From: Acanthaster planci
Lineage: Eukaryota > Echinodermata > Asteroidea > Valvatida > Acanthasteridae
Reading direction: 5' to 3'
NCBI RefSeq assembly: GCF_001949145.1
Contig: NW_019091401.1
Location: 1,515,921-1,534,256 of the forward strand
Length of the DNA: 18,336 bases
The stretch's first letter is position 1, and each line of letters begins with the position of its first letter. Under the pieces are notes generated by a model. The model did not search any database. It worked only from the letters and a program-made list of their open reading frames with translations, and was not told the origin of the DNA. Shown here piece after piece: positions 10,174 to 17,967 of this stretch. Position numbers and translations under genes: made by a program.

Positions 10174-10287
10174 TCTGATTGCAACGGGTCCCTTCCCAGC
10201 CTGGGGCACAGACACATGTGTACTGGTTCAGCCCATTCTGGCATGTTCCTCCATTATCACAAGGGTTGCTGAGACACTCATTAATGT
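10174..10287 (-). CDS. EGF-like repeat exon E6
   Basis: A 114-bp exon with acceptor cttgcag and donor gtatgt. The last exon base is A rather than G, giving Asn at the junction with E7. It opens [10 protein letters not shown] (O-glucose consensus) and continues C-D-N-G-G-T-C (O-fucose consensus) and the Asn-type motif [10 protein letters not shown]. It ends [10 protein letters not shown]. By hand count it is closest to adjacent E5 (26 of 38 residues identical), suggesting a recent single-exon duplication or gene conversion. Confidence 0.91.
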
Positions 10288-11153
10288 CTGCAAGAAAGAG
10301 TACACGTAGAACACAAAATTAAAACATAAAGACATAGGCCATGAGGACGGGTACCCCACAGTGGAGTACTGACTGAAACATAGCTGTGAGCATAGGTAAC
10401 GTCATTTCAGGTATGCAGTTATTACACATCTGGATGTCACAGTCACTGGACCAATTTGAATGATGGGGCATGTGAAAAAATTGCAGACAGACCGAAGCTG
10501 GGATAAAAAATACTGACCAATCTTTCTTCAAACTTGCAAAGTGCTGAAGATATGAAAATGAGTGGAGGTGGGCAGGGAGGAGCCTGGTGAAATGAAGGGA
10601 GCTTGATGCAATCTGCCATTGAGGGTGCTGTTCAAGATTATCTGGGCTGGACAGTTTTATGAATTTGCTGCCATTTACAATTCTGCCAACAAAAATGCTT
10701 AATAGGTGTGCTACCCCCACATCCTTTCTTGCCAAATCCTTGCATGTGAACGCTCACATGTACTGCTAATTGGCCCCCACTTTTAAGCAGGCTCCCCCCT
10801 CCATTCCAAACCTGAATACAGATGACCAGAAACCAGCATACATGTACTTAATTTTTTTCTGTTTAAAAGCTTTGTTGTGTTCCAGATCCTTCTTGTAGTG
10901 ACTTTCTGTGGACTAAAGCTGGTGACTGCAGTTAAAAGCCAGTGCTACTGCCATGGTACTGAGCTCACTAACAGATCTCACGATCTCTCTTGGGCCAAAA
11001 GAGTATTGTGACGTGATAAAAAGCACCAGGTGCCATCGCAGTAACAGTGTCTCTGCATATGTCTGACCCTAGACACTCATGTTGCAACTTCAAGTGATCT
11101 ACTAATTCAACTTCTGTAGCACTGACTTGATCCTCATCCACCTCAACACTCAC
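10288..11153. other. Intron E5-E6 (866 bp)
   Basis: A minus-strand open frame of 138 codons (10735-10319) lies here. It has no EGF spacing, no recognisable domain and no splice support, so I treat it as chance. Nothing else was recognised. Confidence 0.6.
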
Positions 11154-11267
11154 CCAGGTTGCAATTGGTTCCCTCCCATCCAGGTACACAGGTACAGCGA
11201 TACTGGTTGCGTTCATTTGTGCAAGTCCCACCATTCTGGCAAGGGTTGGAAGTACATTCATCAACAT
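11154..11267 (-). CDS. EGF-like repeat exon E5
   Basis: A 114-bp exon with acceptor ctttgcag and donor gtgagt. It opens [10 protein letters not shown] (O-glucose consensus). It continues C-Q-N-G-G-T-C (O-fucose consensus) and the Asn-type motif [10 protein letters not shown], and ends [10 protein letters not shown]. It is separated from E4 by a 187-bp intron. Confidence 0.92.
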
Positions 11268-11454
11268 CTGCAAAGAATTATAAGAATAAAATTGTGACAA
11301 ACATTAAAATGAAGGAACAAATAACTACAGGTTAACACACATACACGGTAAAAGGCTTCAATGAGAGACAGTCCTCATTCAGAAACAAGATCTTTATGTA
11401 AATCCTCATCCTAAAAGTGGCATTCAAGTAAAATAATCTGAAGTCAAACTTTAC

Positions 11455-11568
11455 CAGTTTCGCATCGCGTTCCTGTCCAGCCTGAAGAACAGGTACAGGA
11501 AAAGCTGTTCTCCAAGTTGTTGCAGGTTCCCGAATTGAAACATGGTGCTGAGTTACATTCATTGATGT
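11455..11568 (-). CDS. EGF-like repeat exon E4
   Basis: A 114-bp exon with acceptor ctttgcag. The donor gtaaag is the weakest-looking in the set. It opens D-I-N-E-C-N-S-A-P-C (O-glucose consensus) and continues C-F-N-S-G-T-C (O-fucose consensus) and the Asn-type motif C-N-N-L-E-N-S-F-S-C. It ends C-S-S-G-W-T-G-T-R-C. Confidence 0.92.
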
Positions 11569-12395
11569 CTGCAAAGTCAACCACAGTAAGTAACTTCAAT
11601 ACTTGGATTTTACACATGACATACGCTATTCTTGGGTATGTCCAAAATACACACTCACACATGTATGCAACTTGGAATTAAAACAAAAAATTACAACATT
11701 CAAAATGCACAAGATTTTCTTGTGTTTTTCAATAGAGTACTAAAGTGTGATGTCACTGTGAACCAGAAAGTGCAGTGCAAACAAGGAGTACGCGTGCATG
11801 TTGGTTCACGCGCTAATGCCTTTTACACACTAATTGTGAGCGTGACATATTCACTTTGGTACTCTATTCTTGAATGGCTCAGAGTAGCATGGTGGGACTA
11901 TGATATGATGCATTCTAAGACAAGTCTGGTACTGACAAAGCATTTCATCTTTACAATTTTACCAGCTGAATCATAAAAATAGCACCAACAATCCTGACAG
12001 AGGAAATTAACAGTACAATGTCACAGCTACATGGTTATCTTACAATTACGGTCATGCCCTCAGCAGAACAGAGTGCAACTCCATGTGAAAGACATTTAAG
12101 CAGACTACCCTTTGCCTCCAATGAGCCATCACATTTTCTTATGCAATATACCATATACCATCAATTTGTATGCATTAACTTGAAAATAATTCTTACACAC
12201 TCCAAATCTTGTGGAAGAGCCAATCAATGCATGTATACAATGTGTCTTCAATCAAATCTCCTGTTTATATGGTCTACTGTACCTGCAAGGTGATCAACGA
12301 CTGTCTGACAATTTTCCTAAACCTGCCACAACAGTGTTGGAAATTGTTAATCGACTTAAGAACTTGTTTGGGAATCCCCTTGAATATCTACTCAC
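11569..12395. other. Intron E3-E4 (827 bp)
   Basis: Contains the palindromic element at 11731-11868, listed separately. Plus-strand open frames at 11632-11976 and 12018-12552 show no domain; the latter group runs antisense through E3 and is a shadow. Confidence 0.6.
11731..11868. mobile_element. 138-bp MITE-like palindromic element
   Basis: The terminal arms begin aatagagtactaaagtg (11731-11747), matched by the reverse complement of cactttggtactctatt (11852-11868) with one mismatch. The match continues inward to a tgtcac/gtgaca pair. A second, nested perfect inverted pair, gtgaacca (11758-11765) and tggttcac (11802-11809), lies inside. There is no coding capacity. The short, near-symmetric form fits a non-autonomous DNA element or fold-back repeat; the superfamily is not determinable here. 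Confidence 0.65.
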
Positions 12396-12509
12396 CGATA
12401 TCACAATTGACTCCTCTCCAGCCCCCAGTGCATTCACAAAGGTAGCGGTTGAATTGGTTGCGGCAATTGGCACCATTCTGGCATGGGCTACTAGCACACT
12501 CATTCACAT
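12396..12509 (-). CDS. EGF-like repeat exon E3
   Basis: A 114-bp exon with acceptor actacag and donor gtgagt. It opens [10 protein letters not shown] (O-glucose consensus). C-Q-N-G-A-N-C has Asn where O-fucose would need Ser/Thr. The Asn-type motif is C-R-N-Q-F-N-R-Y-L-C and the end is C-T-G-G-W-R-G-V-N-C-D-I. The ending is nearly the same as that of E8 (G-W-R-G-V-M-C-D-I), five exons downstream. Confidence 0.91.
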
Positions 12510-13125
12510 CTGTAGTGAAAGAGTATGGGGAAATAGGGGTGAAGAAACATAAACCTGTCACCCGTAAACTTCTGACAGTTACACAGGTTATTTCAGTCCC
12601 TGCTTAGGACTGTAATCAAAGGAGTTATGTCGAGGTTAGGAATTAAGATTTACAGAAACTGCCATTAGTCATAGCAATGAAGGTTTTGTTTTGCCTTACC
12701 ACAAAGAAGTTTATCACATTTGCATTTAATACACAATTAGTTTACGACAACACAAACAAGACAAGTCCCTTACAAGCAGTTTGCAACAAGTGACTCTTTA
12801 TCTATTTTCATCCTCCCCATTTTGCATTCCTTAACTATTTTCAACATCCTCACTTTGCTTTTAATTTGATTTGCTTTGCTTTGAATTTAAACTACTGAGG
12901 TCATCACCTGCAGTTCTCCTTTGTGTGCTTTGTAGTTAAAAAAGACATTTTTCCAAATAGAAATAGAGTCCCAGAACTAGCAACTGTTTGATTGCAAAGT
13001 TAATTGTCTGTATTCTGTGACAAAACAAGACTAACATTGCATATGCCATATGTCACCAGGAGAGAGACTGTTGCTTCATTAAAGAAAAACCCTCTCTTGT
13101 GTGACTACGATGTACCCGTACTCAC
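12510..13125. other. Intron E2-E3 (616 bp)
   Basis: No gene recognised. Pyrimidine-rich and AT-rich stretches occur around 12790-12890. Confidence 0.6.
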
Positions 13126-13239
13126 CGTCTGAGCATGTGTCGCCTTGCCAGCCTGGTCGGCATATGCATGTGTAACCATTAATTCCATCCACGCAATTCC
13201 CACTATTACGGCATGGGAAACTGAGACACTCATTAATAT
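13126..13239 (-). CDS. EGF-like repeat exon E2
   Basis: A 114-bp exon with acceptor ctgtcag and donor gtgagt. The junction codon with E1 is A+AT (Asn), giving N-I-N-E-C. It has C-L-S-F-P-C (O-glucose consensus). C-R-N-S-G-N-C lacks the O-fucose Ser/Thr. The Asp-type motif is [10 protein letters not shown] and the end is [10 protein letters not shown]. The intron before it (4614 bp) carries the DIRS-like relic. Confidence 0.91.
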
Positions 13240-14735
13240 CTGACAGAAAAAAGAAGATAACAATTGCCTGAACTTTTGAGAAAAAAGTGCCTTTGAGTAA
13301 CAGAAATGGTTTTGCATTTGTTACAACTGTATTATGCAGGATTACTCATTCCCACTTTTCCACAATAAACATTTCTTACAATAAGTCTACATGTGTTTAA
13401 AGGGAGGTTACACCATTGTTTTTTTTTGCTGCAAATTCACAAGATTGGCTGTTTCATGGGTAAGAGATTTACTACAGCTTTCATCCCAAATTGAGTTGTT
13501 TCATGTTTGAGCTTACATCAGCATTCTTAGTGGTTAAATCAAAAATCCATGAACTACAGGGCATTCTGAGTGAGCAAATAATGTACACGCAAGGTTTGTC
13601 TGCAGATGAACAGGCATGGCATGACAGGTGTTCTAGCTTTTTAAAAAGAACACTTCTCCACAGCCAATCATATATGTACCCTGGAGCGATATGCCTCTTT
13701 GACAATGGAGCACCGTAGATTAATGGAAAAACTTCATTGAGCAGTGAAGTTACTACAGTCAATTCATGACTCATGTCCATGACATGATGAGTATGTGCAT
13801 GTGCATGCACGATTACGCATCGTGACTACACTTTCGCATCAGTTTACACATTCAATGGAAGTCTAAAATCCATTTTGGGTTGACTAACTAAAAAAATGGC
13901 CAAAGAGGAATTGTATCTGGAAACATGGGAGGTTTAACATCTGGAATTTGCAGTTCTTGTTGATGAAAATCCTCACGCTGTGCAACTCGGAAATGGCAGC
14001 CATCTTAGCCATACAATTTGAACCATACCATTATGCTTCAGGGGTAATAGTGAGATCACAACATTTTTGCATTAAGAAAATCCCTTTTGTAGATAAAATG
14101 TAACTTTTAACTGATCCAAGTTCTCTTTTGCTTTACACCTTACACTTTTTTACTAATGTTTCAGTTTCAATGCCTTTTGTTAATTTCCAGTAGTGTGTTT
14201 GTTCCTGCATTTAGTATTAACCATTTGTAATGCCACCTACAACATCTGTACACACACACACAAATTGGTGCCTGTTATCGGATATGGTATTTAAAACTAA
14301 ACAAATTTGAAATGATTATCGGCTCACCATCATGAAAAAATGAGAGAACAAAATGTCTATTTTCTCAAAAACGACAGCATTCTTGGTGTAAATAATTTAC
14401 ACACTGACTGAGGCTATTATTTACTTTCAAGTAAGAATTTCAAGGACTATTCGGTAGTACCATTTTTGTGAATTTACCAATGGTGTCATCTAGCTTTAAA
14501 AATATGAAAGTGAAGAAAAATTTGTTGACAAACACAAGTGCCCCATCAAGCCCAAGCCTTAAACCCACGATTTAAATAGTGATTACTAAAAATGATGCCC
14601 TTGACCTTTGACCTATGTAATCCAAAATCAATAGGTTTTCTAAAAGACACCAAGACCAACCCACATACCAAGTTTTAAGTTGATGTGTCAAATTTATCCT
14701 AAAACTGATGGCAGACACATGCAGGATATGGCAAA
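13240..14735. other. Intron E1-E2, part downstream of the retroelement
   Basis: About 1.5 kb without a recognisable host exon. Small palindromes occur at about 13777-13820 (catgtccatgacatg, gtgcatgcac, cacgat/atcgtg). An (AC)n run lies near 14250-14262. A candidate dispersed repeat occupies about 14597-14700. Overlapping opposite-strand frames at 13481-13810 are judged to be chance. Confidence 0.55.
14597..14700. repeat. Candidate dispersed repeat (tgacctttgacct motif)
   Basis: A tgacctttgaccta run is followed by ccaaaatcaatagg, then by ccaacccacataccaagtt and agttgatgtgtcaa. I recall this order of phrases as resembling a short interspersed repeat type common in marine animal genomes. That is recollection, not a search. 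It sits immediately beside the DIRS-like relic. Confidence 0.35.
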
Positions 14736-14780
14736 TCCTCCACAACAGTAGTGTAGGAGCGTCTGATAAGGAATGCCTAT

Positions 14781-14860
14781 CCAAACAGTCACTACTTTAA
14801 AAATTTTGCTATTCGCTAAAAACTTGATTAACTGTAGCGCTATGATGCAGCATGGTGCCG
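14781..14860. repeat. DIRS-like inverted terminal repeat, 3' copy
   Basis: Begins ccaaacagtcactactt and includes cgctaaaaacttgatt and gatgcagc in the same order as the reverse complement of 17119-17020. It is about 80 bases against about 99 in the other copy, with one gap of roughly a dozen bases and scattered substitutions. Confidence 0.85.
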
Positions 14861-14924
14861 CTGCCATGTTCATCCTTCTTCAGAGTGAACGATCTGAGCC
14901 AGAGTAGGGAGGACGGGCAGGCGC

Positions 14925-15013
14925 TGACTGTTTAGGTATTACCAAGCAGACTTTCCCACACTACTGTGGGGGAGGAGTCCACTGCACTCATCCTACCAAA
15001 AAAGTCACTACTT
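14925..15013. repeat. DIRS-like internal complementary region
   Basis: The first half (14925-14975) matches the reverse complement of the element's 3' terminal segment 14736-14788, with gaps. Shared runs include tgactgttt and cacactactgt/tacactactgt. The second half (14976-15013) matches the reverse complement of the 5' terminal segment 17103-17140, with about three mismatches in 37. The two halves abut, as if copied from joined ends. In known DIRS elements this region templates completion of the circular intermediate. Confidence 0.82.
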
Positions 15014-15234
15014 CAGCAGTGTTGCACTGTTCCCTCAAGGAAGGTTGGCAAAGATGCACTGAATGTGAGAAAAAGTGTGATAATGTCTAGAATGTTTTAA
15101 AGAAACAAGGAAAAAGGGTGTGTGTTGAGGACTCACTAAAAGGAGCAGGAAGCCATCAGATAGATCTGGAGGTGACCCATCCTGGCGAGGGTCCTCAAAG
15201 TCTCGGTGCAGAGGATAGGACTGTCTTTCCATGG

Positions 15235-15628
15235 GAAAAGTCTCTTTGCAAGAGGTTGCTCGGGTAGCATGAGGTGAATGTTGAGACTATTTTCCAGCAT
15301 GCTTCCCTTCAGATATCATCCGTTTGGGATGCCACCGATGAATGCCTTCAACTTAGATACCACCCTAATGTCATGAGCTGTGATAGGGCAGCCAGGTTTT
15401 ATCATCTGACGAGGTCAGCCATTTGGAATTGGCAAACTTGATGACCGAAACAACCCACCTAGCCAAAGTGTCTCCCTGCTTGCTGGCCGAGAGACTGGAC
15501 CTCTCAGTTTTGAGTCCTGGCCAAACACCATTTGAGAATTCGAACAGACTGGCATAGCTTATCATTAGCAGAACCTGAGTGCTTTGTGATGTTAGGGCCG
15601 CAGCTGTCTTGTGGGTGGAATGATTCAA
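15235..15628 (-). pseudogene. DIRS-type tyrosine recombinase remnant
   Basis: Three segments in three different frames, in the order expected of a DIRS tyrosine recombinase. First is S-K-Q-x3-L-A-R-W-V-V at 15484-15449, the conserved segment before the catalytic box. Next is I-T-A-H-D-I-R with the H-x-x-R pair at 15375-15364, followed by K-A-F-I-G-G-I-P. Last is S-T-F-T-S-C-Y with the presumed nucleophilic tyrosine codon at 15266-15264. A stop follows the second segment. The N-terminal half of the recombinase is not recognisable. At least two frameshifts separate the motifs, so no active enzyme is encoded. Confidence 0.7.
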
Positions 15629-15641
15629 ATTGGATCTTCGT

Positions 15642-15870
15642 GTTGGGGATATGTGTTGCCTTCAGGTCAATCCTGGAGTCCAACACCCACAGTAATATCT
15701 GCCTTGTCAGGAGGCTGAGGCATGGGGAGTGCGTGTCTCCTTGGTGATGTGTACTGACCCTGTTGAGTTGTCTGATCGAATCAGGGCAGGTTTGCCTTGA
15801 TGGCTGTACATAAGTGATGTATTGTATTGAAGGCTGCCTGGAGTTTCAGAATGTTGATGTAACTTCCCAA
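15642..15870 (-). pseudogene. DIRS-type RNase H remnant
   Basis: Segments resembling the RNase H domain that follows RT in DIRS elements. Y-I-N-I-L-K-L-Q-A-A-F-N lies at about 15861-15826. A-L-I-R-S-D-N-S-T contains the conserved Asp in R-S-D-N-S-T (15778-15761). L-T-R-Q-I-L-L-W leads into I-D-L-K-A-T-H-I-P-N at 15671-15642. The segments fall in different frames, so the domain is broken. The N-terminal catalytic Asp motif was not identified. Confidence 0.65.
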
Positions 15871-16079
15871 TAACTGAGGCACCAATCTCCCTAAGACCTG
15901 GAAGGGGATGGATCGTTAGGAATCGTCACTTGTGGGTCCATCTTTGGGAAAGAGAGGTTGCCATTCAAATGGTTCTGTATCAGCTGCCAGCAAATGTGTG
16001 ACCAGATGAAGTCCATTATGAGAACTGGGAGGTCAATCAAGTCACATTGGGCCACAGAAATGACAGCAGGTGGAACTAG

Positions 16080-16835
16080 AGGGGCCTCCTATGAAGACGG
16101 CGAAGACGTACCAGGTCCACCATGCTCGTCATCGGGCCGAAGATGTGTTGTGTTGGTGTGATGGAGCCCCAGAGGAGGTTGAGAACTGCACCTAGGTAAA
16201 TTGGAGTATGGGTAGGGACAGGTCTCGATTTTTGGTGGTTGATGAAGTCGAAAGTAAGGCCAGTGTAAGCTGCAGCCTTGTCCAAAAAACTGCCTACGAT
16301 GAGTCAGCTGTCGAGATATTTAACTGTCGGAATGAGTAACTGGTGTAGGAAGGTGGCAACAACATTTTGCCATTTGGGTTAAGACCCCTTGGACGTCGAT
16401 AAACTGAATAGCAGGCCGAAACTCAAAGGTTCTTCTGTTGAACATGAATCAAAGAACTTGCAGTCCCATGGTTGGACGGAGATGTGAAAGTGATATGATA
16501 TACGATATATGTGATGTGACGTGACGTGCCGTGATGTGATGTCGATTTTCAGATCCACCAAGGATACCCATCTTAAAATTGGCAAGGGTTGAATTGAATT
16601 ACTGTTAAGTGTTCAGGAACTCCCCATGCAGAACTTTCTGGGACGGACAAACCACCTTTTCGGGGAGAGGGTGGGTTTTATGTTATATATGTCTCCAATG
16701 CTTGCAATTGATCTTTTTGGAAGGGATTGGAGATAGATGAAGAATTGGTTGGACGCAGGGGCATTCATGAATTGAGGAATAGCCAAAACAAATCTAAGAA
16801 CCCATCTGTCGGACGTGGTTTTGGCAGAATCTTGC
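16080..16835 (-). pseudogene. DIRS-type reverse transcriptase remnant
   Basis: One frame, interrupted by stops, carries RT motifs in order. T-S-D-R-W-V-L is near 16813-16796. S-L-V-D-L-K (palm motif A, Asp codon 16555-16553) is separated from F-H-I-S-V-Q-P (16489-16469) by a microsatellite-like insertion. L-S-F-G-L-L-F-S-L-S follows. The catalytic-site segment is Y-L-D-S followed by a stop (16318-16304) where Y-L-D-D would be expected. Then come I-N-H-Q-K-S and Y-L-G-A-V-L-N. The altered second Asp and the in-frame stops mean it is inactive. Confidence 0.75.
16490..16543. repeat. Degenerate (GTGAT/GTGAC)n tract inside the RT remnant
   Basis: A run of tgatatgatatacgatatat followed by gtgatgtgacgtgacgtgcc and more gtgat units. 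It sits exactly between the palm motif-A segment and F-H-I-S-V of the RT remnant, so it arose by insertion or expansion after the gene decayed or as it decayed. Confidence 0.75.
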
Positions 16836-17019
16836 ACGGAACTGTAGGTGGCTCTCGTCACAATGCCTTCTGCATTGTTTGCGTGAGCTAAGGAGAGGGC
16901 AGTGCAGAACTTGACTGGTGCATGGGGAGACAAAAGGATAACTTGATAATTTTGAACACACCAAAAATGACAGGTCCGTAGCAATGGCACCAAGAAAAAG
17001 AAGAAAACGAACGTGGTGG

Positions 17020-17119
17020 TGGCGTTACGCTGCATCGTTGTGCTAGACTATAGTTGATCAAGTTTTTAGCGATTGGCAAAAAGCGTGAAATGAAATTTGC
17101 TTAAGTAGTGACTGTTTGG
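17020..17119. repeat. DIRS-like inverted terminal repeat, 5' copy
   Basis: Reads, on the minus strand from 17119, ccaaacagtcactactta, then cgctaaaaacttgatcaact and gatgcagc, matching 14781-14860 on the plus strand. A further 20 or so bases outward (17120-17140) are matched only in the internal complementary region. This asymmetric terminal extension is like that of known DIRS elements. Confidence 0.83.
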
Positions 17120-17140
17120 GTAGGATGAGCGCAGTGGACT

Positions 17141-17853
17141 GCAGTACTAAAATGTATTTGTAATAGTACAAATATTTATTGGCTGCAATATCATACTAGC
17201 TGCAGACCAGTTCCCAGATGCAGGTTGGCCTTTTCAAGTACTCTTCCTTTTTTTAGTCAATATTCACTTGCATTTTTTGTAAACTTTTATGCTGTCAATG
17301 TTTTTATAGACTGTACAAATGAATTAATTTTTTTTGCAGTGCAATTATTATATTTTAAAGCAATTTCTTGTTTAATAAGCCTTTTGCGAGTTAACTTTGA
17401 CACAAATCTGATACACCGAGTTCTTTAAATTCATGTGAGCATAACAACTTGAATTCTCCTTACTAAAACCACTATTACTATACCTTGTGATGCGGGGCAA
17501 GCTTTTTCTGAGTTACATAAGAGATGCCTTACAACAATATACTGTTCTCAAAGGATAAGAAGGGCACAAAGGAACCAGCCCAGTCCATAGATGGTGGTCG
17601 CTATGTGAAAGCTTGCCCCGAATCACAAGGTATAGCAACAGTGTCTTTAGTCTGGGGAATTCAGATTGTTGTGTTTATGTGCAGTCAGATAACTCAGTGC
17701 ACTAGATTTTATTCAAATTTAATTCACAAATGGCTTATTGGCTGTCGTGGTCGAATAACATTGATTTTCCAAATCAAATCAAACATGTTCTACCACTGCA
17801 AGGAGAAACTGATTTAAGGTTAAGCTATTTAAGGTTCAAATCATTTGTCTCAC
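17141..17853. other. Intron E1-E2, part upstream of the retroelement
   Basis: Contains a perfect small hairpin (tatttgta 17155-17162, tacaaata 17167-17174) and the inverted-repeat element at 17478-17635. Small plus-strand frames at 17225-17428 and 17524-17817 show no domain and lie opposite to the host gene. Confidence 0.6.
17478..17635. mobile_element. 158-bp MITE-like element with 28-bp terminal inverted repeats
   Basis: The left arm 17478-17505 and the right arm 17608-17635 are reverse complements with one mismatch in 28. The arm core is ctataccttgtgat followed by cggggcaagcttt. The 102-bp interior shows no coding capacity. The sharp arms and short length fit a non-autonomous DNA transposon. 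No convincing target duplication was picked out by eye. Confidence 0.75.
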
Positions 17854-17967
17854 TTGTCTGGCAGCGAGGGTCTGTGAATCCTTGGACACAAGTACAGGTG
17901 TAGCCATTAACAATGTCCATACAAGTCGCCCCATTAGCACAAGGGTTGCTCAAGCATTCATCAATAT
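17854..17967 (-). CDS. EGF-like repeat exon E1 (first in window)
   Basis: A 114-bp exon with a strong pyrimidine-tract acceptor (cttttcccccag) and donor gtgaga. The last exon base is A. It opens I-D-E-C (first codon split with an upstream exon outside the window) with C-L-S-N-P-C (O-glucose consensus). It continues C-A-N-G-A-T-C (O-fucose consensus) and the Asp-type motif [10 protein letters not shown]. It ends [10 protein letters not shown], where D-P replaces the usual G-x before the last cysteine although spacing is kept. Confidence 0.92.

Larger units (their letters stand above)
14736..17140 (-). mobile_element. Decayed DIRS-like tyrosine-recombinase retrotransposon
   Basis: About 2.4 kb, in the same orientation as the host gene. 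Its 5' end is near 17140 and its 3' end near 14736. Four independent signs agree. Inverted terminal repeats pair 17020-17119 with 14781-14860. An internal complementary region at 14925-15013 is complementary to both ends joined. Remnants of reverse transcriptase, RNase H and tyrosine recombinase lie in the DIRS order between them. There is no LTR pair or poly(A) tail. Intact DIRS elements are usually about 4-6 kb with a gag ORF; here gag and large parts of the other genes are missing, and stops and frameshifts break the rest, so it is non-functional. The ends are placed from where terminal complementarity stops, to within a few bases. No target-site duplication is expected for DIRS and none was seen. 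Confidence 0.85.

Noticed and set aside
10319-10735. 138-codon minus-strand open frame in the E5-E6 intron
   Set aside because: No recognisable domain, no splice signals matching the phase-1 gene, and composition like surrounding intron. The length is not exceptional by chance over 18 kb.
12018-12552. Plus-strand frames running antisense through E3
   Set aside because: Coding evidence on the minus strand (six EGF cysteines, splice sites) explains the openness; the plus frames are shadows.
16613-17035. A 140-codon minus-strand frame considered as a host gene or gag
   Set aside because: Its C-terminal part aligns with the lead-in to the DIRS RT domain and its N-terminal part overlaps the terminal repeat region. 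I see no zinc knuckle or other gag feature, so it is treated as part of the RT remnant.
14736-17140. Reading the relic as an LTR retrotransposon or a LINE
   Set aside because: No direct LTR pair, integrase, endonuclease or poly(A) tail. Inverted ends plus an internal complementary region and a tyrosine-recombinase box point to DIRS.
17225-17817. Possible plus-strand small gene in the E1-E2 intron
   Set aside because: The frames cover AT-rich DNA and the MITE-like element and show no domain.
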